A stretch of DNA of 64,000 nt from Diplolepis rosae. Lineage: Eukaryota; Arthropoda; Insecta; Hymenoptera; Diplolepididae. The DNA lies in NCBI GenBank assembly GCA_030998225.1, contig JAPYXD010000680.1, forward strand, positions 11,780,001-11,844,000, given 5' to 3'. Shown piece by piece: positions 33,601 to 44,460 of this stretch. How positions within the stretch are numbered: position 1 is the stretch's first letter; each line of letters begins with the position of its first letter. Under the pieces are notes generated by a model, which worked only from the letters and a program-made list of their open reading frames with translations, had not been told where the DNA came from and made no database searches. Made by a program: the position numbers and the translations under genes.

Positions 33601-36600
33601 TTCTAAACACGAGGAAACGCAAACATCGGTATCTTAAGTATTTGTGTGATAAGTACAAGAACGGCGAGGAAGCTGTCAAACCTTTACCATCTCCAGTTAG
33701 ATCTCGATGGGGGTCATGGCTAAAATCAGTCACATACATTGAGGATTATCTTGGGGATCTTGTTAATTATTCAAAAAATATAGATTGCAGTCATGTGAGC
33801 GACTCTTAGGCTTTGCAATATTTCAAGGATCTCACTTCCGGTAAGATTAAAGCGATTCAGTGCGAAGCATCTTTTGCAACAGAGCACACTACTGCCCTAT
33901 TCAAACTAATTACATTACTTGAAGGTTCGACTCATCCCACGGCACACAAGCTTATTCACAAGGTAAGGGAAAGGCTAGATGACTTTGAACTCACTAGTTA
34001 ACTTACTGTTGGTCCTAAAACACAAGCAGCTCTGCATAATCTTTCAGGAGAGGCTTATAGCAGTGCAGAAGAAGATCAAAGGCTTAAAGCTTAAAAAGTT
34101 CAGAAAAATTAGGGATTTGTTGATAAAGCATCCTGCTTCAAAAATCTTTGAAGCTACTATGAAATTAATTTACTTGCCAAACATACCGAGCAACAAAGGA
34201 GATGTCCAGATAATGGATAAAGTAAAGAATTTGGTACTTCTTGGTGGCATAACAGAATCTGATTTCTTGAAGTCTTACAAGAGCGTCCAAACTAAAGTTA
34301 AGGATGTTGTCGAAGAAAGCACAATAGATTATATATATATATATATATTATAAAATCAGTGCTCGGGGTGATGTAAGAAGATGACAGTTTGTTTGGGAGC
34401 AAATTTTTTCAAGCGATCTGGCTCTCTACCACGAATGTGGACAGCGAACGAAGGTTTTCCGCATATGGTGACATTCAATCGGACCGCAGAGTGTCTCTCT
34501 CTCCAACCAGCATAGAAACTGTTCTAAGTTTTTACTTTGGAGATTCCTTGACAGATGAGTGAATTATTTGGAAGTATATTTGTAAGTTAACTATGATTCT
34601 TTTCTTGTGAAACCAATATATTGAGCTTAAGGTGGCTTGAGCGTTTTTGAAAAAAATTACAGATTGCTCTGAAACTTAGAGATTATCTTAATAAAATATG
34701 CTAGATTCATTTGGAAAAAAGAAATACCGTGGTTGACGATGTCAATGCCGAAAAAATTGCTACCGAAAAAATGTCAGTTTAACACGTATTCTTATCGGAT
34801 TCCTCATCAAAATCGGCGAAATTACGGAACAAAACACAAGTCCCCATAAATCAAATATATAATAGTACTTTCGATTTCGTGGAATCTATTAGTATTATAA
34901 AAACAATGATGTAACCATAATACATATGATTATTAAAAAAATAAGTAGCAATGAGCATTCATGTAACACGTGCCCCCACGGTGCTCCTCACTTCATACGA
35001 CACCAAACGCTCAAGCCACCTTAATGTTATGCCAGAGTCCTCAAATTGACTAGTTCATTTTTCATTATTATTAGAATCATCTACTATAGTGATTCAGGCG
35101 CCTCAAGCACTAATTTTATATAGAAACCGTTATAAAACGGTAAAGTAATTAATTCTTTTAAACCATACGGTATCGTTACTAACTATATTTGATTTTGACA
35201 AACATATGCTTTGCTTATGATCAAGTGCTGTACTCTACTATTTGTCTAGTCCCAGATATATTTTCCTAGGAAGGCAATATTTCATGTTATGTTTTGAACG
35301 GATGTATTAAACAATATGTGAATCTACATGTATAATTTTGCAATAATTTACGCATGAAATGCTTATCTATTTCGCGAAATAATACGCAAAAACAACCCTC
35401 TTATTTCGCGAAATTAGCCATTCTAGTTCACCAAAGATCCCACCTCTACTAACATCTTAAGGATATCATAACCCAGGTGCGAATTTCGGTCAGCTGCCAG
35501 AGTTGGACCATCGGGCCACGGTTGACCAAACTCTGGCGACCAAGATTTGGTGACCATAGTTGGGCCAACTGTGGTATTTTCGGTTTTACCAACTTTAGCA
35601 GCCAACACCGGCAACCAAAGATGTGCCCGACCGTCGGCTCAAATATGGCCCAGACTCGAACCGACTGTCGTGCCAACTTCGGCGAATTGCTTTAGATGAC
35701 CGTGACAGTTCAGTCGGCCCACCTCTGGGCCACGGTTGAACCAATTGTCACAATATTAATAACTAGATTGTACTTTTGCGGAAATTGCCTTATTTAAAAA
35801 AAAACTTGACATTAAAATGTAAAATGTTGTATACTATGTAAATTATTACTAACGTACTGTAAAAATTTATACTTCTAAAGTTTACAACTTTTTACTAGAT
35901 AATGTGTTTGATAAAAATTTTTTTTCCAAGTTTCATAGAAAAATACTGTGTTTTATAGAAATTTTATTCAGTCATTGAAAGTGGAAAACTGTTTAACCTA
36001 TAACTGATTAAAATACCTGAAACAAAAAGATTGCTCATTAACAGGGTACAGACCCATCTTTTACGGCCTTTGCAGCAGTAGCTTATAAGTGAGGTTTTTT
36101 TCGGAATATGTTAAGTGAGGATAGCTGAGAGGCTTTAGGCGTAAGGAATGCGTTCAGTTTTGTAGATAATATAGGTAGGTTAGAGGGTTTGAATCCAAAT
36201 GCGAATACGAAATTTTTAATTCAAGCGTGCGATTACAAATAATGTATCAGTAATGTACTAATAATGTACTAATCAAATAATGTAACTCATCAGGACCTTC
36301 TAGTGCCCTTATTTAAATTTCTACACGGGTACAAGCATATTTTGCCTAAGAAGGCCCATCTCCAGCACCCGGCGTCGGGCCAACTGTTCATGCCAATGGA
36401 CGGATAGCGTTATCATTTCACTAGTTGGCTTAACCTCTGGCCAACAAGGTTGGACCAACTTTAATAAGGTTGTACATGTAGTTCAATTAACATGGGGTGA
36501 ATAGTAAAATCAATTATAGCTTTCATAGTAAACATAAGCAGTAGAAGTTACTACATAAGAGTAGTTAGAAAAACAAACTGATGATAAGTAAATAAGTGTA

Positions 36601-38059
36601 TTATATTTTTTAATAGTAGTTCATTAGTTGGAATTTCTTATTGAGAACTTGAATGCATAATTTCGTTATTAGATAACTTTCTTGATTCAAAAGTTTCATC
36701 ATATTTTTGGAATTGAAAAAACTCAAATTTTAGAAAAAAATTTATTCAGAATCATAAATTGGCATAAAACTTAAAAATTCCCGATTACACGGGTCCCATA
36801 CACTTCTTACACGGCCCTGCAGTAGTTGCACGTTATAAGCGCTATTTTCTTTCTGGTATTCCAAACGTGCGCAGCCGAGAGGCTTAGTCGTTAGGTTAGT
36901 AATGCGTTAATTATAAGTACATTGGGTTCGGACCCTCAGCGTTAAGAATCATTTTTAATACTACCAATACGAACGTTTGTGTAGTGCAGAGGCGGTTGTG
37001 TGTTTGTAGGTAAGTGTATATATAAAAATAGTAATTAGAGTCTACTTGAAAGTAAATAAAGTTTTGAAATGTACTAAGAATATTTATTGATTCAACTACT
37101 GCTCTTATTTGATTTACCCCTACGTTCCTGCAGTTCACTTAACTTCAAAAATGACACTGGGGCCTTTATAAACTACGGAAAGTAAGTTAACAAGTAGTCA
37201 AACCTACTGAGATTTTTTTTCGGTGTACGTGTAACGAAAAAGTACTGTCAATTTACTCACAAAAAATTTCCTAGCTTGAAAACAGACTTTTTACTGTGAA
37301 AGCAGTAAACTTAACCTTCCAAGCGAATATTCCTCCATTGCCGTTAAAAACGGTAAATATTAGTCTTAACTCGAATTTTCCTTGTACTTTTTCTCTCAGT
37401 GTGGAAAATCCTTTTTATTTATTATATTTTCAGTGAGATACTTGAACAAAATTGGTCACGTGACTCTGCTGATATATGCCCTTAAATACAATGCGGAGGT
37501 CCAATACGGCCCTAATGGTGTCCTTTTTTGTAGGTGGGGTAGTGTAAGGGCTGACCTCACTGAAACCCTTCTAAGAAGTCTAGTAATGCCCACCTCGACA
37601 AAAGTGTTACGTTACCAACGGGGCCCTGACTATTTTTCCACGCTAGATCCCGACTAGAGATAGGGAAAACTCGTCAAGGCCCAGCTGGGCCCCTATCATA
37701 ATTTTTACATGGGTTTGTTGATGAATAAAGTCGGATTTCTCGAAAAAACTGTGCTTTTCTTAGTTAGACCAGAAGCTTATTGAGTGATGTGTTATTTGCC
37801 TTGTTTGGAAAGGCGCTAACTTGAAAATCCTGGTTTGATTAGCATTAATTTTTATAATTTTATTCAGGATTGTTAATCAATGTGTCATGATTTTCTAGCT
37901 AGTGCCTTTGCTAACATACGGGAAATAGCTGGGCCGCTTACAGTTTTTATTGTGTGTGGCTCCAAATATTTAATAGCAGAAAATTAAAAAATCACCTTGA
38001 GAGGAGGCGGCAGCAAAACATGCACAAAATAGTGCCACTATCCAAATGTCCATCTTCAT
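27681..38059 (-). CDS. Secreted protein with weak S1-protease likeness
   Basis: Proposed exons on the - strand are 37996-38059, 29300-29374, 28177-28493, 27906-28013 and 27681-27815. Each has AG/GT borders, and the sum is 699 nt, giving 232 residues and a TGA. Exon 1 encodes a clean signal peptide (MKMDIW, then a hydrophobic core, cleavage near residue 20). Residue 23 onward reads CRIRKR, followed by LPWDVSL (68-74) and a pair C90-C105 spaced as in CGG..TAAHC of trypsin-like enzymes. The active-site His is Lys104 here, and no NDIALL or GDSGG motif follows. It could be an inactive protease homologue or something unrelated. Exons 2-5 are firm; linking exon 1 across 8.6 kb of transposons is inference. 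Exon 4 of the gene at 60023-63516 ends in the same phase and is an alternative 5' partner. Confidence 0.55.
28800..28971 (-). mobile_element. mariner 3' end, cut off by a MITE
   Basis: On the - strand the frame YKKGIEKLEK begins directly at the MITE border (28971) and continues the transposase piece that stops at 30079. The downstream TTATTGAGTGATGTGTTA is the usual end of this mariner lineage and recurs at 37780 and 47865. Confidence 0.7.
28972..30078. mobile_element. 1.1-kb TA element inserted in a mariner
   Basis: TIRs CACTGAGAGACTTTTCGTTA and complement pair for about 80 bases, with TA at 28970-28971 and 30079-30080. It interrupts a mariner transposase between the AKANHS and YKKGIEKLEK segments. 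It also contains exon 2 of the secreted-protein model (29300-29374). The - frame at 29476-29763 inside it belongs to repeat sequence related to 36840-36900 and 57430-57550. Confidence 0.8.
30079..30486 (-). pseudogene. mariner transposase, C-terminal half
   Basis: The frame contains FWDAHGILFIDYFEKGK and, further on, the second and third catalytic regions of a DD34D mariner transposase, of which the last reads YSLDLAPSGYYLF. The normal SPDLAPSDY has lost both residues that matter (P to L, D to G), and HQDNAPC has become NQYNLPC, so the catalytic site is destroyed. The upstream end has a stop at about 30480. Confidence 0.85.
30569..30850 (+). pseudogene. mariner transposase, N-terminal half, inverted
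   Basis: It starts MDKKEFRVLIKHCF and covers the paired helix-turn-helix DNA-binding region up to KLKLRGIAD, then stops. It is the missing N-terminal part of the piece at 30079-30486 but on the opposite strand, head to head with it. About 110 central residues are absent. The joint lies near 30487. Confidence 0.85.
30851..31328. other. Unassigned spacer with a GC-rich stretch
   Basis: It is AT-rich up to 31130, then GC-rich to 31328. The latter includes GAGCTAGCCAGCTAGC palindromic words. No frame or family is recognised. It is absent from unit B. Confidence 0.3.
31329..32907. mobile_element. 1.58-kb element with about 170-bp TIRs
   Basis: TCATGGGCACGGGATTATGA and its complement open and close it. 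The arms match closely over about 165 bases, including TGCTGGCCGCAAGATAGTTA. The right end is fused directly to a truncated mariner at 32908. No target duplication is seen and there is no transposase. Confidence 0.75.
32214..32711. mobile_element. 498-bp foldback nested in the 1.58-kb element
   Basis: The arms of about 130 bases start GTTGAATTTTAATCGACGAT and contain GAGGCAGGACCGGATAGGCC and TTAAGTGGAGCTC. It sits next to the right TIR of the host. It is non-coding. Confidence 0.8.
32908..33404 (+). pseudogene. mariner transposase, C-terminal part
   Basis: It is open for about 166 codons, beginning inside the protein at a TRPNRFGRKTMLCVWWD segment. The second (HDNAP) and third (SPDLVPSDYHLF) catalytic regions are intact, and the usual tail WAKCVESNGQYFE ends in TAA. 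The N-terminal half is gone, replaced by the TIR element at 31329-32907. It is the same lineage as 44839-45513 and 50600-51230. Confidence 0.85.
33423..34562 (+). pseudogene. hAT transposase relic
   Basis: Pieces in sequence are 33423-33806, 33810-33998 and 33979-34350, then 34428-34562. They read like the C-terminal half of a hAT transposase: a CWALKLDLV segment, TRKRKHRYLKYL, SRWGSWLKSV, and finally the dimerisation region TTNVDSERRFSAYGDI..DRRVSLSP. A stop at 33807 and at least two frameshifts break it. An (AT)n run is inserted near 34332. Unit B keeps only the last part (41682-41943). Confidence 0.8.
34631..35020. mobile_element. 390-bp TTAA MITE
   Basis: The TIR GGTGGCTTGAGCGTTT and complement are perfect. 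TTAA lies at 34627-34630 and 35021-35024. Unit B has the unfilled site at 42010-42013 with identical flanks, so it arrived after the tandem duplication or was lost precisely. Confidence 0.92.
35025..35471. other. Duplicated non-coding segment
   Basis: It matches unit B 42014-42463 closely. Neither copy has a conserved open frame or splice pair, so I see no gene. Confidence 0.45.
35472..35750. mobile_element. MITE with GGGCCA-type internal repeats
   Basis: The left end CCCAGGTGCGAATT matches the TIR of 58623-59038. The interior is a string of degenerate TTGGGCCA/TGGCC words. The right TIR is not clear. Its right third recurs in unit B at 43130-43230. Open frames here (35423-35695, both strands) are products of the repeat. 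Confidence 0.55.
35751..36744. other. Non-coding segment of unit A
   Basis: Parts match 43230-43690 in unit B. A second GGGCCAAC-rich patch lies at about 36360-36480, and a B-box-like GGTTTGAATCC at 36188. No gene is seen. Confidence 0.4.
36745..37380. repeat. Dispersed repeat H, copy 1
   Basis: The CCCGATTACACGGG...TTAACTCGAATTTTCC stretch occurs inverted at 56459-57600, and its left part at 47440-47530. It contains a tRNA-like stretch with GGGTTCGGACCCTC at 36925. It has no transposase. Confidence 0.6.
37480..37700. mobile_element. MITE with CTAGT/GGGCCC words
   Basis: CTAGTAGGGCCC-type words in both orientations give a hairpin. It is repeated in unit B (47610-47790), and a cousin lies at 42745-42930. 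Confidence 0.45.
37725..37800. mobile_element. mariner 3' terminal relic
   Basis: TTCTTAGTTAGACCAGAAGC and TTATTGAGTGATGTGTTA match the mariner end at 28800-28870. The unit B copy is at 47810-47885. Confidence 0.6.
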
Positions 38060-38102
38060 AGTTTCACGAAAAACCTATGCTGTGATCAATTTCACTTGTT
38101 AC

Positions 38103-38118
38103 TATAATTATATAAAAA
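38103..38118 (-). promoter_or_regulatory. TATA box before the signal-peptide exon (unit A)
   Basis: On the - strand TTTTTATATAATTATA lies about 50 bases before the ATG at 38059, the expected distance for a TATA box with a 20-30 base leader. The unit B copy keeps TTTTTATATAAATACA near 48735. Confidence 0.5.
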
Positions 38119-38119
38119 T

Positions 38120-39556
38120 AGCTGAACGTATTGCCTCCTTCATACTGGATTGAACATGGTAGGGGTAAATTTTTATATCTTGATAAGCGAGAATGGATGA
38201 TGTAAATTACACTTATATTTCGTTTTAGAAAAGTTTGAAATGTTTCATGGCCACATAAACAATTCTTTTATGATTTTAAAACAAGCGAACTTTTTAAAAA
38301 AAGGCCAGGAGTGGGGTTGACGCACAGAAAACGCGACGAAAGAGGACCGATTAATTTACAACGCAACAATCAACTTAACTTTTTACAGTTAATGATTATC
38401 AAAAGGAGTTGATTTTTGCGTGGAATTATTCTCCAGGCTTGACCGCTTCTCACAAATATATTCATGATGTTAAAATGTTGATTTATTTGATAATTAACAA
38501 GGCATAAAGTTGAGAATATAAAAATTTACTCATTTTTCATACATTCGAGAGTGTCATATTATAAGTTTAAAAGATTCAGCTCATATTTGTAGTTTTTGCA
38601 TGGAAAAATAAAGCAGCATTCGGCCGAGCTCGTAGCGCGTTCACGTGCATTATCATACAACAAATCACGGTAGAAATTTATTTTTCAAATGCTACTTACT
38701 ACAAATTTCTATATTTTACTCTAGGATCATTGTAGAAGTATTGTGCAGTGAATAATAGAAAAAGACGCCGTAAAGAGAATTTGAAAAGCAATTTTCCGTT
38801 CGAGAACTAAAATAATTCGAGGTGATGTGAAAAACAAACTTTGAAAAGTAAGGAAAAACAAGGTTATGTAGAAAATTTTTGAGTAAAGGAAGGTTTGTAA
38901 TTAAAATTCTTTCGTCTCGCGTTATTATTTTTATTAATGTCGCAAGGAAATAAAAAATTTTGGCAGCAAAAATCAATAATTTGCTTGCTTTATTTCAGTT
39001 GAAACTTGATTATTTTTATGTTAATGATACGAGTACATTTCATTGAAATATGACAGCAAAGCCGTTGATTTTCACGTGAATTTTAAAAATTACATGCAAT
39101 TGTTATCCAACTTTAAATAATACCGAGCCACAAGTGTGACTATTCTTCTCTTGACTAGAAAAAAGGTCAGAGAACTTCGGGTGACACAAATTTCATCTGG
39201 TTTGTTATATACATTAATTTTTAACCAACATTTTTGTGAAGTCTTTGATTGATTCAATAGGAAATGTAAGATGACGAATGATTATTAAAAGCGCTCGCAT
39301 GGCTGGAGATGTGAAATTGCACGGTACTTTCCGATGTCGATGAAATCTGGTAAGAATGATCAGTAATGCCTAAAATTCAAAAGCGTGCTATCCAATATAT
39401 TTATTTTATTATCGTAATAAAGAGAGAAAAAACCGTCGACATATAATTATGTCTTGCAGCTTACTTATAGTCATTATTTTAAGCTTTGCTCCGCTAGTTA
39501 AGAAGGTTATCCCAGAAGTACCCGATATAACAAAGATAACCCAGAAAATTTGGAGA
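38120..39556. other. Duplicated non-coding segment upstream of the signal-peptide exon
   Basis: It is more than 90% alike to 48745-50298 by eye. A - frame at 38716-38976 is open in both copies, but it is lysine/asparagine/phenylalanine-rich, without known motifs. I do not call it a gene. Confidence 0.5.
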
Positions 39557-39557
39557 G

Positions 39558-40053
39558 AATAGTATATTATGTGCCTAGGCACAAAGCCGAGGCGCGATCA
39601 GTCCTGCGAGCATTTTAAGCGAGTCTAGTAATTTCCCGAATTGTGTGCATTGGCACATATTCTATTTTATGTGCCTCAAGCACGGAAACTCGTTTTTCCG
39701 TTACAGCTGAGAGTAACGGAATGTTGTGTATTCCGTTACAGAGGAATACAATGTAAAAATTGAACTGCGTATGCGTATATAGTCTTACAGCGAAACGCAA
39801 TCATTCTCTTATTCTTCTTCTTCTCACTTCTTCTTCGTACAGCGTTAGCACCTTACTGGCAAAGCCTGGTACATTTGAACTGCGCATGCGTCTATTAGAA
39901 TCCATTACTACTACACAAGATCGATAAAATCAAAATGGCCGGGACATGTCGTGACATATCAAGTGTAATGACTAGCGCCGCAAACAGCTACAATACTAGA
40001 TTAGATTCGAGAGTACGCATAAAAACTCGTATCCGCACCAGTCACATAAATAC
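39558..40053. mobile_element. Composite G-F element in unit A
   Basis: Part G (39558-39667) starts ATTATGTGCCTAGGCAC. Part F (39668-40053) has ends TTATGTGCC and the complement of TTATGTGAC. Unit B lacks both parts at the same place (near 50303). The copy at 56887-57398 has G in the same relative orientation but F inverted. Confidence 0.6.
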
Positions 40054-40393
40054 GTTTATTTCTCAACGTAGTCTCCTTTTAGGTCGATACACTTTTCCCA
40101 GCGATGTTCACCATAAACTTCCACCAAAATGCGATGACTTTCGGCAGCAGTTTTCTTTATATTGAAGTAATGAAGAAGAACTCCTCGCAAAAACACTTTT
40201 TCAGGCACAAAGTTCGACATATTTGAGTGAAAAAGAATTATTGTTGTTTACGCTTCAAATAAATGACATATACTGAAATAGACGCACAATGACAGTAGCT
40301 TTCCAACGCATGTTCGGAATATTGGAACGATGGAATAATAATCAAGTTACGCCATCTCTTAGCAAACCGCACGAATTAAGTTATAGATCCAAT
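40053..40393 (-). pseudogene. mariner with large internal deletion
   Basis: On the - strand the first 40 residues (MSNFVPEKVFLRG up to VEVYGEH) run straight into the last residues (RWEKCIDLKGDYVEK). The 5' terminal repeat, GATCTATAACTTAATTCGTG, is at 40393. It marks the end of unit A. Confidence 0.75.
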
Positions 40394-42469
40394 ACTTTAA
40401 TAAGTATTCTTGAAAAAAAAATAATATTTTGGCAGGGCAAAGTGGTGTAACCCCTCAACGTAAATTGGAATTTTTGCCCGTGTACAGTTTCACAGTTTCT
40501 AATTGGGAAACATTTCTTGAAATATCATTTTATTGCATAAACAATTCGATCCTGACTTAAAACGAGGAACCTCCGATGAAAGTAAGTATTTACATAGTTG
40601 TGACGTCACACATATAACATCAAATTATAGTTTTTATATTTTTTATCTTCGATTATATAGTTGGATAGATTTAATTTACGAATATATATGGATATGTCCT
40701 CGTGCCCACTGGGTTCTTAGTGGCTTTGACACAAAAACGTGATAGTTATTCTCTCATGTCTTTATTGTTGGCCTTGAAAACGATAAAGTCGGAGCAGAAA
40801 ACGTAAGAGTGCAATTTATTCTTTTTCATATTTATTATTACGTGCTGATGGAACATTCCTGTATCGATGGATTATTATTTTTATGAAGCCGCGTATATTT
40901 ATAAGGATTAAGATCAAAATAATTCGGTATATATATTCCTGCAATGTTTGTACTAATAAATATAGGTTCACCTAGTTCCATCTGAAACAACGAATAGTTT
41001 TGATCGTTAACTTTTATGAATAAATATCAAAACAAATAAGTAAAAACAATGCCTGGATCTTTATTTAAGATTCTGGGCAAATCTGACTAGTTATTCAAAG
41101 TTTCATTCTAGAAATTATACAGTGAACATATCTATTATTACTCATTGCCGGCACCAGCTCAAAACCTGCAAACTTCTCTACTTCTATAGAATTGTCATCA
41201 AAATCATTGATCTGAAATACTTTTATTTCAAGTACGCCACCCTGCAATTCAAAATAAATAAGTATTTCCCTAGCAAAAAAGGAATTATTTAATATTGGTC
41301 GCACTTAGCGCAAAAACGTATTTTTACTGTTACCTGAGATTGTATACCGAACGTGATTGCATGTATCTTCGGCTCGTCGAGAATTTCAGTGAATCGTTCA
41401 TGATCAGGATTCCAACAAGTTTCGCTAATCTCATGTTTTAACTAAAATTTAGAAAAAATGTAAATTTAAAAATATTCAATGTATTTATAAAGTTTTAATA
41501 TGAAATAAGCTAAATTTTTAAATTGTAATGGGATTTTTTCACCAACTAACGCAAGCGCAATGGCTCACGGCACTTCGGTTGGGATCACTATACAAACTAC
41601 TCACTGCTACTTCAATAATATTGTCATCTTGAGAGATTCTATCCTGGCTAGGTACAGGCATTTCCAATTCAATACTTCCAAACTAAAGTTAAGGATGTTG
41701 TCGGAGAAAGCCCAATAGATGGAGATTATATTATAACGTGAGTGCTCGGGAAGATGTTGGAAGATGACAGTGTTTTTGGAAGCAAATGTTTTCAAGCGAT
41801 CTGGCTCTTTACCACGAATGTGAACAGCGAACGAGGGTTTTCCGCGTATGGTGACATTCAATCGGATCGCAGAGTGTCTCCCTCTCCAAACAGCATTTAA
41901 ACTGTTTTAAGTTAGTACTTTGAAGATTCCTTGACAGGTGAGAAAGTTATTTGGAAGTATATTTGTAAGTTAACTATGTTCCTTTTCTTGTGAAACCAAT
42001 ATATTGAGCTTAATGTTATGCCAGAGTCCTTAAATTGACTAGTTGATTTTTCATTATCATTAGAATCATCTACTATAGTGATTTAGGCACCTCTAGGACT
42101 AATTTTATATAGAAACCGTTATAAAACGGTAAAGTAATTAATTCATTTAAACCATACGGTATAATTAGTAATTATATTTGATTTTGACAAACATATGCTT
42201 TGCTTATGACCAAGTGTTGTACTCTAATATTTGTCTAGTCCCAGATGCATCTTCCTAGGAAGGCAATATTTCATGTTATGTTTTGAACGGTTGTATTAAA
42301 CAATATGTGAATCTACATGTATAATTTTGCAATAATTTACGCACGAAATGCTTATCTATTTCGCGAAATTATACGCAAAAACAACCCTTTTATTCCACGA
42401 AATTGGCCATTCTAGTTCACCAAAAAATCCCACCCCTACCAGCACCATAAGGATATCATAAGGTATTAT

Positions 42470-42735
42470 GTTTAAAATTTTGCATGAATCTTTGGAGCTG
42501 CGTAAGTTTTTTCCGAAGTGGGTGTCGCGTTTGCTCACACCAGACCAAAAAAACAACACGTCGAGGATTCAGAGCGGTGTTTGGAGCTGTTCAAACGAGA
42601 TAAAAAGGATTTGCAGCGCCGGTAGTTGACAATGGATGAAACATGGGTCCACTACTACTCAACTGAAACAAAAAGATCGTCAGCTGAGTGGACCGCAGCT
42701 GGCGAAAGCCATCCAAAGAGACCAAAAACCTTATT
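42470..42735 (+). pseudogene. mariner central fragment
   Basis: Frameshifted reading gives KFFPKWVSRLLTPDQ, then SERCLELFKRDKKD and MDETWVHYYSTETKRSS. This is the region around the first catalytic Asp of a mariner transposase. Both ends are cut. Confidence 0.75.
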
Positions 42736-42744
42736 TCAAGTTGG

Positions 42745-42930
42745 CTTCTAGTGGGTCCCAGACTAGAATTTCCTAGTATAGGAAAAACTGGTAGGGGCGC
42801 TGTTAGTACACAATTAGTATTTCTAGGCCAGAAAAAACTGAAAGGGGCCCTGTCAGGTGCCAGTGAGGAATTCCTTGATTTACTCAAGTATGGAAAATCT
42901 ATTTGTATCTGGCGGGGCCCCGACTAGAGA
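42745..42930. mobile_element. GGGGCCC/CTAGT-word MITE
   Basis: Words CTAGTCGGGGCCC, GGGGCCCTGTC and CCTAGTATAGG in both orientations. It is a cousin of 37480-37700. Confidence 0.4.
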
Positions 42931-43703
42931 ATCCCTACTTGGAATATTTGTGGTTAAGTTTGGGTCCATTAGATACAAAATAACCTTTATTCTTTATTCC
43001 CATTAAAATTTGATCTTATCTCAGAAAAATAGAGATTTTCCGAACACGGTCTTAGATAAGATCATTATTTAAGAGGAATCAAGCACTTTTAAGAAAACTT
43101 TTTTATAATTTTGACTCGAATTCCAGACTGAAACCGACTGCCGGGCCAACTTTGGCGAATTACCTTAGATAACCGTGATAGTTTGGTCGGCCCACCTCTG
43201 GGCCATGGTTGAACCAATCGTCTGCATATTCTTAACTAAATTATACCCGTGCGGAAATTGCCTTATTTTGCCTTATTTAAAAAAAAATCTTGACATTAAA
43301 CTGTAAAAGGTTGTATACTATGTAAATTATTACTAACATACTGTAAAAATATATACTTCTAAAGTATAGAGCTTTTTACTATATAATTTTTTTGATAAAA
43401 AAGTTTTATCCAAGTTTCATACAAAATTACTGTGTTTTATAGAAATTTTATTCAGTCATTGAAAGTGGAAAACTGGTAAACCGATAACTGATTAAAATAC
43501 CTGAAACAAAAAGATTGCTGATTAACAGGGTACAGATCCATCTTTTACGGCCTTCGCAGCAGCAGCTTATAAGTGAGATTTTTTTTCGTAATATGGTAAG
43601 TGAATGCATAATTTCGTTATTAGATAATTTTCTTGATTCAAAAGTTTCATCATATTTTTGGAATTGAAAAAACTCTAATTTTAGATTCATAGATTCTTAT
43701 ATA
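42931..43703. other. Non-coding segment of unit B
   Basis: 43130-43690 corresponds to unit A 35647-36115 and 36640-36735. No gene is seen. Confidence 0.4.
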
Positions 43704-44460
43704 AAGGGTTTCCCAATAAGGGTGATATGTTTTGAAATTGAAAAAAAACACTGAATATTCATTCGGAATTGATCGAAATCTTTTTTATTATATTGGATAT
43801 TCTATGCCATTTATGATTTAAACAATATATCGGCCAAATGTCCCCCGAGACTTGAGCCAAAAATGCGCCTCATCAGAAAAGATGATTTTTGGATGAAAAT
43901 TGGGATAATTTTCAATTGATTCCAGAGCCCAATCCGCGAACTCCCGACGCAAACGATGGTCATTAGGCTTCAGTTCTTGGGCCAGAATCATCTTATAGGG
44001 ATGCAGGCCAAGATCCAATCGCAAAATACGCCAGGTAGTCATCCTGGACAGGCCCAATTCCTGAGATCGGCGTGGATCGGACAATTCACGGTTTTCCTCG
44101 ATACTGGCCTGCACGGCGGCTATATTCTGTGTAGAACGTGCGGTACGCATACGATTTTTAGGCTTAGTATCCAATAGAGTAAATTCACTCTCTAACTTAT
44201 CGATTATTCGACGAATTGAGAGCGCGGATGGAGCAGAATGACGACCATGTTTTGCACGATATGCTCTTTGAACACCGACAAAACCTCTCGAATTTTGATA
44301 AAATAATTGGACAATTTCCAAACGTTGTGGAAGCGTGAAACTACTCATGATTAAATGGCAAACCTTACTGATGACAACTGACAGCAGACGTCAAAAATTT
44401 CAGTTCAAATGAGCCCGATAGGGACATTCACAATCATATCACCTCTATTGGGAAACCCTT
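43704..44460 (-). mobile_element. Tc1/mariner-type element with internal deletion
   Basis: TIRs AAGGGTTTCCCAATAAGGGT and the complement of AAGGGTTTCCCAATAGAGGT are flanked by TA (43702-43703, 44461-44462). At 757 bp it is far shorter than a full element. The transposase gene inside is deleted (see 43818-44348). Confidence 0.88.
43818..44348 (-). pseudogene. IS630/Tc1-type transposase, N-terminal 165 residues
   Basis: Starts MSSFTLPQRLEIVQLF, with a helix-turn-helix region and an ARSTQNIAAV..SIEE linker as in insect IS630/Tc1-like transposases. The first catalytic Asp follows in IIFSDEAHF. Directly after it the frame slips; in another frame the typical C-terminal GGHLADILF is read and ends in TAA near 43818. 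The middle, with the other two acidic residues, is deleted. Non-functional. Confidence 0.85.

Larger units (their letters stand above)
26296..40393. repeat. Tandem duplication, unit A
   Basis: Blocks 26296-26465, 26990-28237, 34288-35470, 35647-36115, 36640-36838 and 37418-39556 match, in the same order and orientation, blocks in 40395-50300. Unit B begins immediately after unit A ends, at a mariner end (40393), so this is a direct tandem duplication. Unit A is the more complete, with the intact exon 6 of the secreted-protein gene. Confidence 0.85.

Noticed and set aside
38716..38976. Open - frame also present in unit B (49340-49627)
   Set aside because: Conservation is explained by the recent duplication; composition is low-complexity and there is no motif or splice signal.
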